This document shows, one piece after another, positions 1 through 7,832 of a DNA stretch of 16,886 nt. A model generated the notes under the pieces. The model did no database searches. It was not told where the DNA came from and worked only from the letters and a program-made list of their open reading frames with translations. Numbering within the stretch: the stretch's first letter is position 1; every line of letters begins with the position of its first letter. The position numbers and the translations under genes were made by a program. The stretch is taken from assembly GCA_039033795.1 (NCBI GenBank), contig JBCCBY010000028.1, positions 1-16,886 on the forward strand. Reading direction: 5' to 3'. Origin of the DNA: Parvularcula sp039033795 (GTDB lineage Bacteria; Pseudomonadota; Alphaproteobacteria; Caulobacterales; Parvularculaceae).

Positions 1-107
1 ACCATAGCTGCGACTGCAGACGCGTCTTGAACATCCGCCTGCAAGGCCACAGCGCGATCCCCAAGCTTCTCGGCAAGGCCCTCGGCAGCCGCCTGGCTAA
101 TCAGGCC
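1..107 (-). other. Probable out-of-frame continuation of gspN
   Basis: If one base of the GGGG run (plus 106-109) is removed, the gspN frame continues without a stop to position 1. It reads GLISQAAAEGLAEKLGDR and then AVALQADVQDASAVAAM. The tail has the pattern of the GspN C-terminus, where a final beta strand is followed by a D-P/A-x-x-x-A-x-x helix. A weaker alternative is that the segment belongs to another protein, such as a short-chain dehydrogenase, which has similar A-V-Q-A-D-V stretches. No Rossmann glycine motif or start codon is visible upstream in that frame, so I prefer gspN. The gene would continue past the window edge. Confidence 0.5.
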
Positions 108-669
108 CCGCGCCTGACATGGGAAGATGCAACACCCCTCCCTCGCATCGGCCCTCGCCCGAAACGGCAAACCCCCTTGAGGCAAATGCCCCAAGGCTTT
201 CAGCCAGCGCATTCGTGCTGGCCGACAGAGATGCCCGGCGGCAGGCACCACCGACAAACAGAAGCTCTTTCACCTGAGCATCGAGTCGCCCGCGCAACCG
301 TTGCCCAAGCGTGTCACGCAAACGCAGCCGCTCAAGATCAACACTTGCCTCCACACCGTCCAAGGACATCGTTCGCCCACTCAGTGCGAGACGTCCCGAC
401 ACATCAATACCGCGCCCAACCAGTGCAGCATCGGTCTCGATACGCCCCAAAAGCAGAGGTGAGGCCCGCAAATGAACCGTCAGGTCGCCAACTGGTTCGC
501 CTTCGACAACAATGCCGACGATGGCTCCGTCCCAAATGGTCCCTTTGATCCCTTGGCTCTCAAATGGCAGATCCACCATCTTCAGAGGCGCCGCCAGCGG
601 AAGACGCATCAGTCCACTGACAACAAATGTCAAAGCAAAGGTGACGATGAGAAGCACACGCATGGTCAT
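97..669 (-). CDS. gspN: Type II secretion system protein GspN (apparently frameshifted near its 3' end)
   Basis: Accessory inner-membrane component of the T2SS, present in some systems and of unclear exact role. The 190-residue product has one N-terminal membrane segment (about residues 4-20) and then a beta-rich periplasmic region. GIKGTIWDG (about residues 40-48) matches the G-x-W-x-G type motif of the family, and a later GGACRRA and SGEGRCEGG fit the GspN C-terminal half. The ATG at 669 overlaps the gspM stop as ATGA; a second in-frame ATG at 663 is possible. The frame stops at 97-99 directly after a GGGG run (C's at 106-109 on the plus strand). That is short for GspN, usually about 240-260 residues. 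The +1 frame stays open to the window edge and reads like protein, so a frameshift is likely. Identity is fairly sure from position and motifs; the true 3' end is not. Confidence 0.8.
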   Translation of the reverse strand: MTMRVLLIVTFALTFVVSGLMRLPLAAPLKMVDLPFESQGIKGTIWDGAIVGIVVEGEPVGDLTVHLRASPLLLGRIETDAALVGRGIDVSGRLALSGRTMSLDGVEASVDLERLRLRDTLGQRLRGRLDAQVKELLFVGGACRRASLSASTNALAESLGAFASRGFAVSGEGRCEGGVLHLPMSGAGPD

Positions 670-1112
670 CGCGCCAGGGTCATTCGGACATTGACAGAGC
701 CTGGCCCGCTACCCGGGCGCACAAGCGCTTCTTGGACGATCAGGCCATCTTCCTCCGTCAACGCCTGCAACCAATCAAAAAAGGCGTCATACGGTTCGTC
801 AGAGAACACAAGATCGACGCTATCGTCTGCATCTGCTATCCGTGCAATGACGAGATCCCGCTGCCGGGCCCGTTGGGTCACCAGGCTTCTAAGCGAGCCT
901 GAACTCTGCTGTGTCTGCTGCGACGCTTGCGCTATCTTGCCTGACAGAGCGGACATCCTCTCCGCCTCAACAAAACGCTGTCGTGCGTTGTCTCTGTAGC
1001 TGTGGACGGGATTGATGATGCCAAACAGCACGATGACAACCACCAACAGGCCAGCGGCCACCATCACCAAGACGCGTTCACGCTCTGAAAGGTTATCGAG
1101 GAGGTCGCGCAT
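666..1112 (-). CDS. gspM: Type II secretion system protein GspM
   Basis: Bitopic inner-membrane protein of the T2SS assembly platform; it binds and stabilises GspL and contacts GspE/GspF through it. The 148-residue product has a short charged cytoplasmic N-terminus (LSERERVLV), one hydrophobic helix (about residues 14-34) and a periplasmic part. That part begins with a Gln/Ser/Arg-rich, probably helical stretch (about 40-95) and ends in a small ferredoxin-like domain (FFDWLQALTEEDGLIVQEA, then NVRMTLAR). The charged N-terminus, single helix and size are typical of GspM. The ATG at 1112 shares one base with the gspL stop (TGATG), and GAGG lies 8 bases upstream. The stop overlaps gspN. GspM sequences diverge strongly, so the call rests on architecture plus position between gspL and gspN. 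Confidence 0.9.
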   Translation of the reverse strand: MRDLLDNLSERERVLVMVAAGLLVVVIVLFGIINPVHSYRDNARQRFVEAERMSALSGKIAQASQQTQQSSGSLRSLVTQRARQRDLVIARIADADDSVDLVFSDEPYDAFFDWLQALTEEDGLIVQEALVRPGSGPGSVNVRMTLAR

Positions 1113-2188
1113 CAGCCGGCCCTCAAATAGAGTTGCGTGACGTAGGCATTGTTTTCACGGCGAGCATCGCCAGCCTCCCGAGCGGCGACTCCGCGATCAC
1201 GAAGCGCATCACGGAGTGTTTCCAGTCCATCGAACTCCTGGAACTGAATTTCTGCTGCGAGCTCGCCTTCGGCTCCAAAGCGTAACGATGTGAGGCTGGT
1301 ATCCTCGCGTTCAGCCATCACCTCGGCCAAGGCCGCGGTCAACGGGAGAAAGTCTCCATTTGCCGATACGCCATTTGTTCGTGAACGAACTTGGCGCTCA
1401 AGATCAACAATAGGCGTTCCAGGAAAAGCTGCTCGAAATTCAGCCTCCACCGCGTCACGCATCAGTGTGGCTTGGCGGGTGTAACGAACCCCCTCAATGG
1501 CAACACTGACAAGGTAGACGATCGATGCCACCAGCATCAATGATGCTGCCAGTTTGAAAGCTGAGAGATCAGGAAGCTGCCGATGTTTCGCAAACGGGCC
1601 TCGACGAAAATTCGGTGGCTCATCAACAAGTCTCTCAAAAAGCTCTGGTGTTTGAACGATCCGCTGACCGTCCGTACCAGGCAAAAGCGACTCAGCGAAG
1701 GCATGCTCAACGGTAAACCCGCCATCCGCCACAGCGATCGCCAACAAGTCACCGCGGTCCCAACCGATGGTCTCATCCTCTCCTATCGCTAGGGCCGCGT
1801 GATCGACGGTCACCAGGTCAGGTTCCAGCCCCGCTGCTTGCACGTCGTCCAATGCGGCAACGAGAAGAGCGCGGGGAAGACCCACGACCGTGCGCTGGCC
1901 ATCGCGGATTGATCCAAAGGCCACGAACAGTTCGTCATCTGACAAGGCCCGTTGATCATCGAGCGCCAGACCGGCTGCACGCACCACATCCCGAGAGCTG
2001 CGCATCGGCAGCGTCATCGTTCGGGTGATCGCCTGATCGCCGGGAAGAACAAGCCAAAGGGTTGCGTCTTGATCGATCGCCGGGACGACATCCTGAAGGT
2101 CGTCGAACCGACGGCTATCCCCGCTTTCAGACAGGACCTGCCAGGGATCCTCCGGCCCAACGGGCGCGATCAACAGCGTGCGGGTCAC
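1112..2188 (-). CDS. gspL: Type II secretion system protein GspL
   Basis: Inner-membrane platform protein that recruits the ATPase GspE to the membrane and pairs with GspM. The 358-residue product has an N-terminal cytoplasmic actin-like domain (about residues 1-200: LWLVLPGDQAITRTMTLP, then ALLVAALDDVQAAGLEPDLV). A single transmembrane helix follows at about 211-231 (FKLAASLMLVASIVYLVSVA). The periplasmic part is helical and then ferredoxin-like (LRFGAEGELAAEIQFQEFDG and the Asp/Arg-rich C-terminus). Length and layout are normal for the family, which runs about 350-400 residues. The start is a GTG at 2188 that overlaps the gspK stop as GTGA. The stop overlaps the gspM start by one base, so translation of K, L and M is probably coupled. 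Confidence 0.93.
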   Translation of the reverse strand: MTRTLLIAPVGPEDPWQVLSESGDSRRFDDLQDVVPAIDQDATLWLVLPGDQAITRTMTLPMRSSRDVVRAAGLALDDQRALSDDELFVAFGSIRDGQRTVVGLPRALLVAALDDVQAAGLEPDLVTVDHAALAIGEDETIGWDRGDLLAIAVADGGFTVEHAFAESLLPGTDGQRIVQTPELFERLVDEPPNFRRGPFAKHRQLPDLSAFKLAASLMLVASIVYLVSVAIEGVRYTRQATLMRDAVEAEFRAAFPGTPIVDLERQVRSRTNGVSANGDFLPLTAALAEVMAEREDTSLTSLRFGAEGELAAEIQFQEFDGLETLRDALRDRGVAAREAGDARRENNAYVTQLYLRAG

Positions 2189-3165
2189 GATGCCTGCCCC
2201 AAATGGCGCTCGACCACGCGCAACGTGCCGGCGCGCCGGTCCAACGTGCTTGTCATGGTCAATCGTCCCATGGGCGCTTCCACCGTTATCATCATGTCGA
2301 GGCGGGTGCTTTCGTCACCAAAGCTCGCCGCGGCCTCTGAACCGTCATCTCCACCCCGGGCTTCTAAGCCAGCACGGCTCAAAAATTCCTCTACGTTTTC
2401 GAAACCTCGCTGACGGCGGTTCCGGATGACCGATTGATAGACCCGAAGCGGGACTTGGTCTTGAGTGACCGCCGCCACCAACGGGTAATCGGCCTCGTTC
2501 AAGGTGTTCACGTTCAGCGACTGTTCGCTGCCGAGGCCCGCGGCGCAAAGATAGGGTGCGAGCGCTGTATAGACCTCCTGGGTAAAACCTTCGATGGCCC
2601 GGAGCTCAGAAATCGAGCGCAGCCCCCGCCCCGGCGCGCGGTAGGGAACCGAGCGGCGCTGATAATCGTAATCCTCAAAGCTCGCCGAGCGCGCGCTGTT
2701 GTTGGTGTCAATATAATCGGCGATACGCGCCGCGAGCACACGGCCCGTGGTGCGATCGGCGCCCAACGCACCGGCCAAAAGGGAAAAGCGCTCAGCGGCA
2801 TCGGCGTTGAACTGCTCTTCCGATTCACTGACGATAACGAGGCTGTTGACGTTGAAGCAGTTGCTCCCCTCGCGAAAGGTAATCGTCGCGCTCCCAAGCT
2901 CCGTCGGAATTGTGATTGGTTGGGCAAAAAGTACGCTCACGGGAACGTCTGGACTGCTCGCGCGCTCGTCGAGAAAGTCCAGCGCCGCGCCTTCCACCCC
3001 ATGGAGAATCCAAAAGGCTTGGTCTCGCATCGTCGCCACGGCCGCCTGACGGGTTGAACGACTTAAGACCTCTGTCATCCCGATCATCAGCACAGAAAGT
3101 GTCGCGACCAGAAGGAGCACGGTCAACAACGCAGCTCCTCTTTGGTGTTGAGAAGACAAAATCAT
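2185..3165 (-). CDS. gspK: Type II secretion system minor pseudopilin GspK
   Basis: Largest minor pseudopilin; with GspI and GspJ it forms the tip that starts pseudopilus assembly and may contact substrate. From the ATG at 3165 the product is 326 residues. The prepilin leader is MILSSQHQRG, cleaved after Gly10, followed by the hydrophobic helix AALLTVLLLVATLSVLMIGM. Position 5 of the mature protein is Thr rather than Glu, which is normal for GspK. Family features include CFNVNSLV (about 105-115), a central alpha-helical domain (LRSISELRAIEGFTQEVY, then PYLCA) and SLNVNTLNEADYPLVAAV near the C-terminal third. A GTG at 3177 gives a longer form. I chose the ATG because it makes the usual ATGA overlap with the gspJ stop and follows a GGGGAGGG sequence. 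Confidence 0.93.
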   Translation of the reverse strand: MILSSQHQRGAALLTVLLLVATLSVLMIGMTEVLSRSTRQAAVATMRDQAFWILHGVEGAALDFLDERASSPDVPVSVLFAQPITIPTELGSATITFREGSNCFNVNSLVIVSESEEQFNADAAERFSLLAGALGADRTTGRVLAARIADYIDTNNSARSASFEDYDYQRRSVPYRAPGRGLRSISELRAIEGFTQEVYTALAPYLCAAGLGSEQSLNVNTLNEADYPLVAAVTQDQVPLRVYQSVIRNRRQRGFENVEEFLSRAGLEARGGDDGSEAAASFGDESTRLDMMITVEAPMGRLTMTSTLDRRAGTLRVVERHLGQAS

Positions 3166-3776
3166 TGCCCTCCCCACACAAGAAAGTCGTGCCGCATACG
3201 TCCATAGGCAGGATGGACGAACATCAATCGCAAGGCGGTGGGGACGGCCCCTAACTCAAGATCGTCGTCCCAATCACCTTGATAGTAATAAGCCAACTCA
3301 ATCTCATCGAGATTGGTCAGAAGCACTTGATCACGATGCGGCGTTTCATTGGCAGCGTCAATAAAAGGGCGTGTACGGCGCACAAGAGCGTCGTCAATCA
3401 GCAGATAACCCACAGCCTGGAGTTCAGAACGTGGTTCGACCGACGCAACATTGGTCCAGCCGCTGCGCACCAATGCGAGCAGCCATTCGCCGTCGCCTGC
3501 ATCAGGCATCACATCATCAATCAGTGTGCCGCCAACAAATGCTGGCCGCCGCTCGCTGGAATTTGGCTCGTACACAGGAAGATCAGCAAAGAGAGCAAGA
3601 TCGCCCCTCATGATACTCCGCATTCGCTCTATTTTTGCCAGCCGGTCCGTCGCCTCCTGGAGCTGGGACGCGCCCGATGCTGCCAAATTAAAAGACGCAA
3701 CCGAAGCTGCGCTCACGAAGGCAAAAATGGTCATTGCAATCAAGAGCTCAACGAGTGTCAGACCCCTCTCATTCAT
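3162..3776 (-). CDS. gspJ: Type II secretion system minor pseudopilin GspJ
   Basis: Minor pseudopilin of the GspI-J-K tip complex. The 204-residue product has a very short leader, MNERG, cleaved after Gly5. The type IV prepilin helix LTLVELLIAMTIFAFVSAAS follows, with Glu at mature position 5. The C-terminal part is a beta-rich globular domain (GDGEWLLALVRSGWTNV, VGYLLIDDALVRRTRPF, IELAYYYQGDWDDD, then PTALRLMFVHPAYG). This order matches GspJ, where a late aromatic Y-x-x-x-W-segment precedes a P-x-A-[LI]-x-[LV] strand. Length is typical at about 200. The ATG at 3776 overlaps the gspI stop by 8 bases and follows an AAGGTGG-type site. Confidence 0.93.
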   Translation of the reverse strand: MNERGLTLVELLIAMTIFAFVSAASVASFNLAASGASQLQEATDRLAKIERMRSIMRGDLALFADLPVYEPNSSERRPAFVGGTLIDDVMPDAGDGEWLLALVRSGWTNVASVEPRSELQAVGYLLIDDALVRRTRPFIDAANETPHRDQVLLTNLDEIELAYYYQGDWDDDLELGAVPTALRLMFVHPAYGRMRHDFLVWGGQ

Positions 3777-4146
3777 TGGGCGCCACCTTTTGCAAAGTGG
3801 AAAGGTCTGCGATCACCTGCTGATTGCCTTCGCGCCTTGCAGACACATCAACGCGCTCAAACCCTTGGACCTGCGAGGTGTCGCGATCAATCTCCCAGAG
3901 GAAGACACGCCCGCCTATCTCTTCGTCGCCCTCAAGAATTTTTGCGTCCCCGTCTGTCGATGCAGCGACATAAGCAACAAGTGCATTTTCGGCCACAATC
4001 CGCGCGAGGGCCCGATCCTCGATCGCGGCGGCATTCCGGCTATGCTGACCCAGCAGCACAAGGAGCGATCCAACAGCGAGGCTCAAAATGGCGAGGGCCA
4101 CAAGCACCTCAATAAGGGTCAATCCGCGCTGGTTAGTGCTCGCCAT
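3769..4146 (-). CDS. gspI: Type II secretion system minor pseudopilin GspI
   Basis: Minor pseudopilin that nucleates the GspI-J-K tip complex. From the ATG at 4146 the product is 125 residues. The leader is MASTNQRG, cleaved after Gly8, followed by LTLIEVLVALAILSLAVGSL with Glu at mature position 5. The C-terminal domain is small (ALARIVAENALVAYVAA, VFLWEIDRDTSQVQGFERVD), and the A-x-x-x-A-x-N-A-L segment after the helix is typical of GspI. A GTG at 4167 would add seven residues. I chose the ATG because AGAGG lies 8 bases upstream and the resulting leader has the usual length. It overlaps the gspH stop by 14 bases. Confidence 0.93.
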   Translation of the reverse strand: MASTNQRGLTLIEVLVALAILSLAVGSLLVLLGQHSRNAAAIEDRALARIVAENALVAYVAASTDGDAKILEGDEEIGGRVFLWEIDRDTSQVQGFERVDVSARREGNQQVIADLSTLQKVAPNE

Positions 4147-4678
4147 AACCGTGCCTCTCGACGTCACCGAAGCCGTTAACGGAGACCACCACGCCCTCCG
4201 TCGAGGTCAGCATGTACAGCGTGAAGGGCGTTACCTCTCCCAGCGGGCTAAAGCGGATGCTGGGCGGTTGGACTTCGTCCTCCTGCGGTGCATCTTGCAA
4301 CCGGGAAAAAGATGGCTTGTCCCGGTGCTCCGGCAATTGCCAATCTGTCTCTTGTTTTATCTCAAGGCTGAGGGTTGGCGGCACGGCAAACGTTTTGATC
4401 TCCACCCACTCGTTTCCTTGCGCTGCGAAGAGCGCAAAACCTGATGGGAGAACCTGTAGCCCCCGCGCTTGCGCGGTGACAACGGCATCGTCACGGAGTG
4501 CGATAAGCTCCCGCTCCACACGCTCCGCTGTTTGCTGAAGAGGTGATGGTTCCGGTAGCGTCATCACGACGACGCCCGCCATCAACCCCATGATGGTGAT
4601 GACGATCAGAAGCTCAACCAACGTGATCCCACGCTCGGAAAAGCTCCGTTTACTGCATCCCAGACAGGATATCTGCAT
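4133..4678 (-). CDS. gspH: Type II secretion system minor pseudopilin GspH
   Basis: Minor pseudopilin that sits below the I-J-K tip and joins it to the GspG shaft. From the ATG at 4678 the product is 181 residues. It has a 17-residue leader ending SFSERG and then ITLVELLIVITIMGLMAG with Glu at mature position 5. The globular part shows the GspH pattern: ELIALRDDAVVTAQARG, FALFAAQGNEWVEIKTF, then SIRFSPLGEVTPFTLYM and VVSVNGFGDV, the last matching the usual F-x-P-x-G and G-x-[GV] ending. The frame is open far upstream inside gspG, so the start matters. The ATG at 4678 has AAGGA four bases upstream and overlaps the gspG 3' end by 29 bases. An ATG about nine codons further upstream is a less likely alternative. 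The leader has two cysteines, which is unusual but would be removed. Confidence 0.88.
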   Translation of the reverse strand: MQISCLGCSKRSFSERGITLVELLIVITIMGLMAGVVVMTLPEPSPLQQTAERVERELIALRDDAVVTAQARGLQVLPSGFALFAAQGNEWVEIKTFAVPPTLSLEIKQETDWQLPEHRDKPSFSRLQDAPQEDEVQPPSIRFSPLGEVTPFTLYMLTSTEGVVVSVNGFGDVERHGYGEH

Positions 4679-5090
4679 CGGGTCCTTCACCACCTGGCCG
4701 TCCATCACGGCCGTAGGAGAGAATATCGAACTCGCCAAACTCGCCGGGATAGATATAAATATAAGTGTTACCCCACGGATCATCCGGCACGTTGTTGACG
4801 TAACCCCCAGGCCGGTAGCGCTCTGGTCGGCGGAGCCCGTCCGGCTGGCTTTCCAGTGCGAGAAGGCCTTGAGCCTGGCTCGGCAATGACTGCAGGTCCA
4901 AACGGTATTGCGCCAAAGCCGCCTCGAGCTGCGAGATATCAGAGCGCGCTTTTTGCACCGCTGCCTGATCGCTTGCCGGCAGGACATTGATGACAACGAT
5001 GGTGGAGAGGAGGCCAAGAATGACGATCACCACCATCAACTCGACCAAAGTCAGGCCCCTTTGGGCATGTTTTCGTTTGTTTTGCGCCAT
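4650..5090 (-). CDS. gspG: Type II secretion system major pseudopilin GspG
   Basis: Major pseudopilin whose polymer forms the piston-like pseudopilus. The 146-residue product has the leader MAQNKRKHAQRG, cleaved after Gly12, and the helix LTLVELMVVIVILGLLSTIV with Glu17 as mature Glu5. Conserved GspG features follow: a helical KARSDISQLEAALAQYRLD (about 48-65), LPSQAQGLLAL, the PDDPWGNTYIY turn (about 102-112), and the calcium-binding loop ILSYGRDGRPGGEGPDADI (123-141). The GGEG-x-DADI ending is close to diagnostic. Length is normal. Four bases separate its ATG from the gspF stop, and its 3' end overlaps gspH. Confidence 0.97.
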   Translation of the reverse strand: MAQNKRKHAQRGLTLVELMVVIVILGLLSTIVVINVLPASDQAAVQKARSDISQLEAALAQYRLDLQSLPSQAQGLLALESQPDGLRRPERYRPGGYVNNVPDDPWGNTYIYIYPGEFGEFDILSYGRDGRPGGEGPDADILSGMQ

Positions 5091-5094
5091 TGTC

Positions 5095-6309
5095 TTATCC
5101 GAAAGCCATCTGATTGATTTGCAAAATGGGTAGCATAATCGAGAGCACGATCACCATGACAACCAGCCCAAGAAGCACAATCACCGCCGGCTCTAACAGC
5201 CGGACGGCCGTGGTGGTTGCGGTCTCAAACCCCATTTCCATCTGAGAGGCCGTTCGCTCGAGCATTTCAGGCAGCTTCCCCGCTCGTTCACCCGCCGCAA
5301 TCATGGATGCCATAATCGGCGGGAAAACGGCAGCCCGCCGCACAGCGATTGATAACGCTGCCCCCTCACGCACGGCCACCACCGCGGCGCCGATCTCTTT
5401 TGCGATAAAGGCATTGCTGAGAGTCTGTCGTGCGCCCTCAAGAGCATCGAGCAGTGGCGTCCCAGCGGCAAAGAGTGTCGCTAAGGTGCGCGCAAAGCGT
5501 GCAGCATCAAGCTCGCGCATCAACCCACCCAGAACGGGAAGCCTCAGCATCAAACGATCAATAACAAGCCGCGACGCCTTCTGACGACGCAGCCACCAAA
5601 ACCCAACGCCAACCGCAACCGCGAGCAAAAAAACAAGCCACCCCCAAGCGCCAATAAATGCCGATGTGCCAATCACGATCTGGGTCGGCACCGGCAAGGT
5701 CACCCCATCCATGCGAGAGAACTGCTCCACCATACGCGGCACGACAAAGGTCATCAGGGCCCAGACAACACCAATCGCGACGACAAAGATGCACGCCGGA
5801 TAAATCAACGCTTGCTGGGCCTTTTGCGCCATCGCTTGATTGCGCTCTTGCATATCTGCCAAGCGCCTCAGAACGGTGCCGAGCTCACCCGACGTCTCAC
5901 CCGACGCAACGATCCCAATGTAAAGCTGTGAGAAGACTTTCTGATGCTCTCCGAGCGCTTTGGAAAGACGCCATCCCTCAATCACACGATTGCGCACCGA
6001 GGTGAGCACTTGCGCCGTGCCCGACCCTTCCATTTGCGCCGAGACGGCCGCAAGCGCTTCTTCGATGGGCATCGCGGCTTCGACGAGAATGGCCAGCTGC
6101 CGTGTCGCGGCGATCACGTCGCTGCGCTTTGGGACTCGCCCACCGCCGCGAAACGGCAGGACGATCCCCTCGGATGCCTCACCAATACGAACGGGCGTTA
6201 AGCCAGCAGCCAGAACATCACGACGTGCACGGCGAAGCGTGTCAGCATTGACCGTCCCGCGTCGACGTTTGCCCTTGGCGTCGACGGCCTCATAGCGAAA
6301 CGCCGTCAC
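5095..6309 (-). CDS. gspF: Type II secretion system inner-membrane protein GspF
   Basis: Polytopic core of the inner-membrane platform, thought to pass GspE motion to the pseudopilus base. The 404-residue product has two copies of the T2SSF domain (about 65-190 and 268-390). The first carries RQLAILVEAAMPIEEAL and SGETSGELGTVLRRLA, the second ARTLATLFAAGTPLLDAL and AAGERAGKLPEML. Membrane helices lie at about 169-193 (with the conserved LIYP), 216-240 and 372-396. The N-terminus FRYEAVDAKGKRRRGTV is typical. Size equals the usual ~400. The start is a GTG at 6309 that overlaps the gspE stop as GTGA, so translation probably depends on gspE. Confidence 0.97.
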   Translation of the reverse strand: MTAFRYEAVDAKGKRRRGTVNADTLRRARRDVLAAGLTPVRIGEASEGIVLPFRGGGRVPKRSDVIAATRQLAILVEAAMPIEEALAAVSAQMEGSGTAQVLTSVRNRVIEGWRLSKALGEHQKVFSQLYIGIVASGETSGELGTVLRRLADMQERNQAMAQKAQQALIYPACIFVVAIGVVWALMTFVVPRMVEQFSRMDGVTLPVPTQIVIGTSAFIGAWGWLVFLLAVAVGVGFWWLRRQKASRLVIDRLMLRLPVLGGLMRELDAARFARTLATLFAAGTPLLDALEGARQTLSNAFIAKEIGAAVVAVREGAALSIAVRRAAVFPPIMASMIAAGERAGKLPEMLERTASQMEMGFETATTTAVRLLEPAVIVLLGLVVMVIVLSIMLPILQINQMAFG

Positions 6310-7832
6310 CGACTTGTATCCTCTTGGACGACCTTGAGGACTTCAGCCAGTGAAGTCCGTCCGCTGATCACATGAGCGTAACCGGCCTGCGCCAGAGTTT
6401 CTGACTCTTTAAAGGCCTCAGCCGCAAGCACTTGCTCTCCTTCATCATCATGGATCTGCTTACGGAGTGTCTCATTGACCACGACCAATTCATAAAGACC
6501 AATCCGGCCTTCATATCCGGTGTGATTGCAAGCAGGACATCCGACCGGTGTGTAAAGGGTCACATCGTCGTTTGGATCAATCCCCAACGTTTCTCGCTCA
6601 AAGGCATCCGGCGCCTTGGGTGCTTTGCAGTTTTCGCACAATCGCCGCACAAGACGCTGCGCCAAAACACCCGCAATCGTCGGTGAAAGGAGGAATGGCT
6701 CGACACCCATATCACGCAAGCGAGTCACCGCGCCGATGGCTGAATTGGTATGGATCGTGGAGAGAACCAGGTGACCGGTAAGCGATGCTTGGACAGCAAT
6801 TTGCGCGGTCTCAACATCACGGATTTCCCCCACCATCACGATATCTGGATCCTGACGAAGGATCGCGCGCAGACCTGTCGCGAAGGTCATTCCCACCTTG
6901 GTGTTGACCTGGGTTTGCCCGATCCCATCAAGCGCATACTCGACGGGATCTTCGACGGTTAGAATATTGACACCCGGATCATTGAGGAGCGTCAGCGCGG
7001 CATAGAGCGTGGTGGTCTTGCCTGAACCGGTTGGGCCGGTCACGAGGATGACGCCATTGGGTTTGGCCAACACCTTTTTAAACCGTTCCCGGATTGACTC
7101 GGGCATCCCCAACGCATCGAGATCGAGCTGCGCATGCTCCTTATCAAGCAGTCGCAGCACCAGGCGTTCACCAAAGCGCGAGGGCAAAGTCGAGACACGA
7201 ACATCAACGAGCCGACCACCCATGGCGAGGCTGATGCGTCCATCCTGCGGCACGCGCTTTTCAGAGATATCGAGGCGCGCCATGACCTTGACGCGGCTGG
7301 TCAACACCGGCGTGAGCTTTTGCGGTAGGTTCAAGACTTCACGCAACAACCCATCTATCCGTAAGCGTATTGAAAGACTGGTTTCATATGGTTCGATATG
7401 GATATCAGATGCGCGCGTTTTCACAGCCTCGGCGATGAGGGCGTTGATCAGGCGAATGATGGGGGCATCATTCTCTGTATCAAGAAGGTCTGCAGTCTCT
7501 GGTAAACCCTCGGCAAGAGACGACAGATCTTCGACACCATCATCATCGTCAAAGGTCGCAGCCGACAAGCCTTCGGCCGCATAAATCTCTGACAGGCGAC
7601 GATCGAAAATCTTGCTGGCCAACCTCTCAAAACGCACAGGTTTGCCCGCAGCACGGCGTGCCTCGACAAGACTCCACAGCGATGGCGTGGCGTCCGGGTC
7701 GTCCGATTCCCGTACACCGACCACCGCCTCGTCACCATCAGTATCAAGAAGGATTAAACCGCTGTCTTTGGCGAAGGCATAAGCATAGCGAAGCGCATCT
7801 CCAGCAGCGCGATCAGCGGTCGTTTCACTCAT
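6306..7832 (-). CDS. gspE: Type II secretion system ATPase GspE
   Basis: Hexameric cytoplasmic ATPase that powers pseudopilus assembly and docks on GspL. From the ATG at 7832 the product is 508 residues. The N-terminal GspL-binding domain covers about 1-120 and has a poorly conserved acidic linker (DDDDGVEDLSS, 95-105). The catalytic core has SDIHIEP (142-148), Walker A GPTGSGKTT (266-274), an Asp box (TVEDPVEY, 292-299), Walker B region DPDIVMVGEIRD (328-339) and a His box (HLVLSTIHTN, 354-363). A four-cysteine zinc motif (C399, C402, C432, C435) marks it as T2SS GspE rather than a zinc-free relative. The frame is open upstream inside gspD. I chose the ATG that overlaps the gspD stop by 8 bases, because GAGG precedes it and the N-terminus then has normal length. 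Confidence 0.97.
   Translation of the reverse strand: MSETTADRAAGDALRYAYAFAKDSGLILLDTDGDEAVVGVRESDDPDATPSLWSLVEARRAAGKPVRFERLASKIFDRRLSEIYAAEGLSAATFDDDDGVEDLSSLAEGLPETADLLDTENDAPIIRLINALIAEAVKTRASDIHIEPYETSLSIRLRIDGLLREVLNLPQKLTPVLTSRVKVMARLDISEKRVPQDGRISLAMGGRLVDVRVSTLPSRFGERLVLRLLDKEHAQLDLDALGMPESIRERFKKVLAKPNGVILVTGPTGSGKTTTLYAALTLLNDPGVNILTVEDPVEYALDGIGQTQVNTKVGMTFATGLRAILRQDPDIVMVGEIRDVETAQIAVQASLTGHLVLSTIHTNSAIGAVTRLRDMGVEPFLLSPTIAGVLAQRLVRRLCENCKAPKAPDAFERETLGIDPNDDVTLYTPVGCPACNHTGYEGRIGLYELVVVNETLRKQIHDDEGEQVLAAEAFKESETLAQAGYAHVISGRTSLAEVLKVVQEDTSR

Noticed and set aside
1..107. Start of a separate short-chain dehydrogenase gene after gspN
   Set aside because: The visible frame resembles an internal stretch of such enzymes, but there is no start codon with a ribosome site and no Gly-rich Rossmann motif; a frameshifted gspN tail is simpler.
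3279..4115. Long plus-strand open frame (278 codons) opposite gspJ and gspI
   Set aside because: Antisense to two certain pseudopilin genes, low-complexity composition, no recognisable domain; it arises from the codon use of the real genes.
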